Below, one piece after another: positions 7,070 through 7,135 of a DNA stretch of 7,135 nucleotides; within the stretch, counting starts at the first letter, position 1; each line of letters opens with the position of its first letter. The DNA comes from Akkermansiaceae bacterium UBA985 (GTDB taxonomy: Bacteria; Verrucomicrobiota; Verrucomicrobiia; Verrucomicrobiales; Akkermansiaceae), in contig DBBL01000194.1 of assembly GCA_002292185.1 (NCBI GenBank), positions 1,721 to 8,855 on the forward strand, read 5' to 3'. Under the pieces are notes generated by a model, which was not told where the DNA came from, made no database searches, and worked only from the letters and a program-made list of their open reading frames with translations. The translations under genes and the position numbers were made by a program.

Positions 7070-7095
7070 ATCAACGTATCGAGATCTATTGATAC
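7070..7095. promoter_or_regulatory. Nested inverted repeats in the arsR-MT/metK intergenic region (candidate operator)
   Basis: Two overlapping dyads are visible: ATCAA-N14-TTGAT (7070-7093) and GTATC-N10-GATAC (7076-7095, 14 of 20 positions symmetric), around a central AGATCT. The element sits midway between the divergent ATG codons at 7047 and 7110. ArsR-family dimers bind imperfect inverted repeats near their own promoters, so this is the natural candidate for autoregulation and control of the adjacent gene. The assignment is inferred from position and symmetry. Confidence 0.45.
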
Positions 7096-7117
7096 AACAA
7101 AATCTACTTATGAGCAA
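7089..7117 (-). promoter_or_regulatory. Possible sigma70-type promoter for the arsR-MT gene
   Basis: Read on the minus strand, TTGCTC (7117-7112) and TATCAA (7094-7089) are separated by 17 bp, with 3/6 and 4/6 matches to the -35 and -10 consensus. The -10 overlaps the right half of the nested inverted repeats, which would suit repression by the gene's own product. The match is weak and the call tentative. Confidence 0.22.
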
Positions 7118-7135
7118 GCCATTCATTTTTTCTTC
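7110..7135 (+). CDS. metK: Start of probable S-adenosylmethionine synthetase (truncated by window edge)
   Basis: An ATG at 7110 opens a frame reading MSKPFIFS plus a partial Ser codon (TC) to the window end. MetK proteins characteristically begin with a few residues followed by F(I/L)F(S/T)SESVxEGHPDK, so FIFSS is the expected beginning. MetK makes SAM from methionine and ATP in the cytosol. Only eight complete codons are visible, so the call rests on this short match plus the divergent position next to a SAM-binding ArsR-methyltransferase regulator. No Shine-Dalgarno is seen upstream. Confidence 0.55.

Noticed and set aside
1..7135. CRISPR arrays, insertion sequences, tRNA or rRNA genes, phage or toxin-antitoxin genes.
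   Set aside because: I saw no regularly spaced repeats, transposase-like products, terminal inverted repeats or RNA-gene signatures. The window is occupied by chromosomal-type genes with gaps under 90 bp.

Overview
The window looks like ordinary chromosome from a marine-type member of the Verrucomicrobiota (PVC superphylum). The strongest clue is the 2.7 kb gene at the left edge. It joins an SGNH-hydrolase-like domain, a 'Pirellula/Verrucomicrobium-type' membrane-bound dehydrogenase beta-propeller and HEAT-like repeats, an architecture known almost only from this superphylum. The frequent lack of Shine-Dalgarno sequences and the two small lipoproteins fit this assignment, but it is an inference from protein character, since no rRNA gene is present.

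Layout from left to right: (1) 1-2747, minus strand, the secreted PVC-type multidomain protein, whose C-terminus lies beyond the left edge. (2) 2816-3322, minus, a Fur-family metalloregulator transcribed toward it. (3) An 86-bp divergent intergenic region. (4) 3409-5196, plus, a probable three-gene run: a small uncharacterised lipoprotein, a FabG-type 3-oxoacyl-ACP reductase and a SixA-like histidine phosphatase. (5) 5183-7047, minus, a two-gene run transcribed leftward: an ArsR-HTH/SAM-methyltransferase fusion protein, then a lipoprotein with a phosphodiester glycosidase (NAGPA/DUF2233) domain. The last gene converges on sixA with a 14-bp overlap. (6) 7048-7109, a 62-bp divergent control region with nested inverted repeats. 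(7) 7110-7135, plus, the first nine codons of what reads as metK (S-adenosylmethionine synthetase).

The most coherent biological unit is at the right end. The ArsR-methyltransferase fusion is transcribed divergently from a probable metK, and ATCAA/TTGAT and GTATC/GATAC dyads sit between them. This suggests local control of the SAM cycle, with the fusion protein binding SAM or SAH through its methyltransferase fold. The rest is housekeeping (fatty-acid synthesis, protein histidine dephosphorylation, metal regulation) plus envelope proteins of poorly known function. The window is densely coding: no gap exceeds 90 bp, and I see no RNA genes, mobile elements, CRISPR arrays or convincing terminators.
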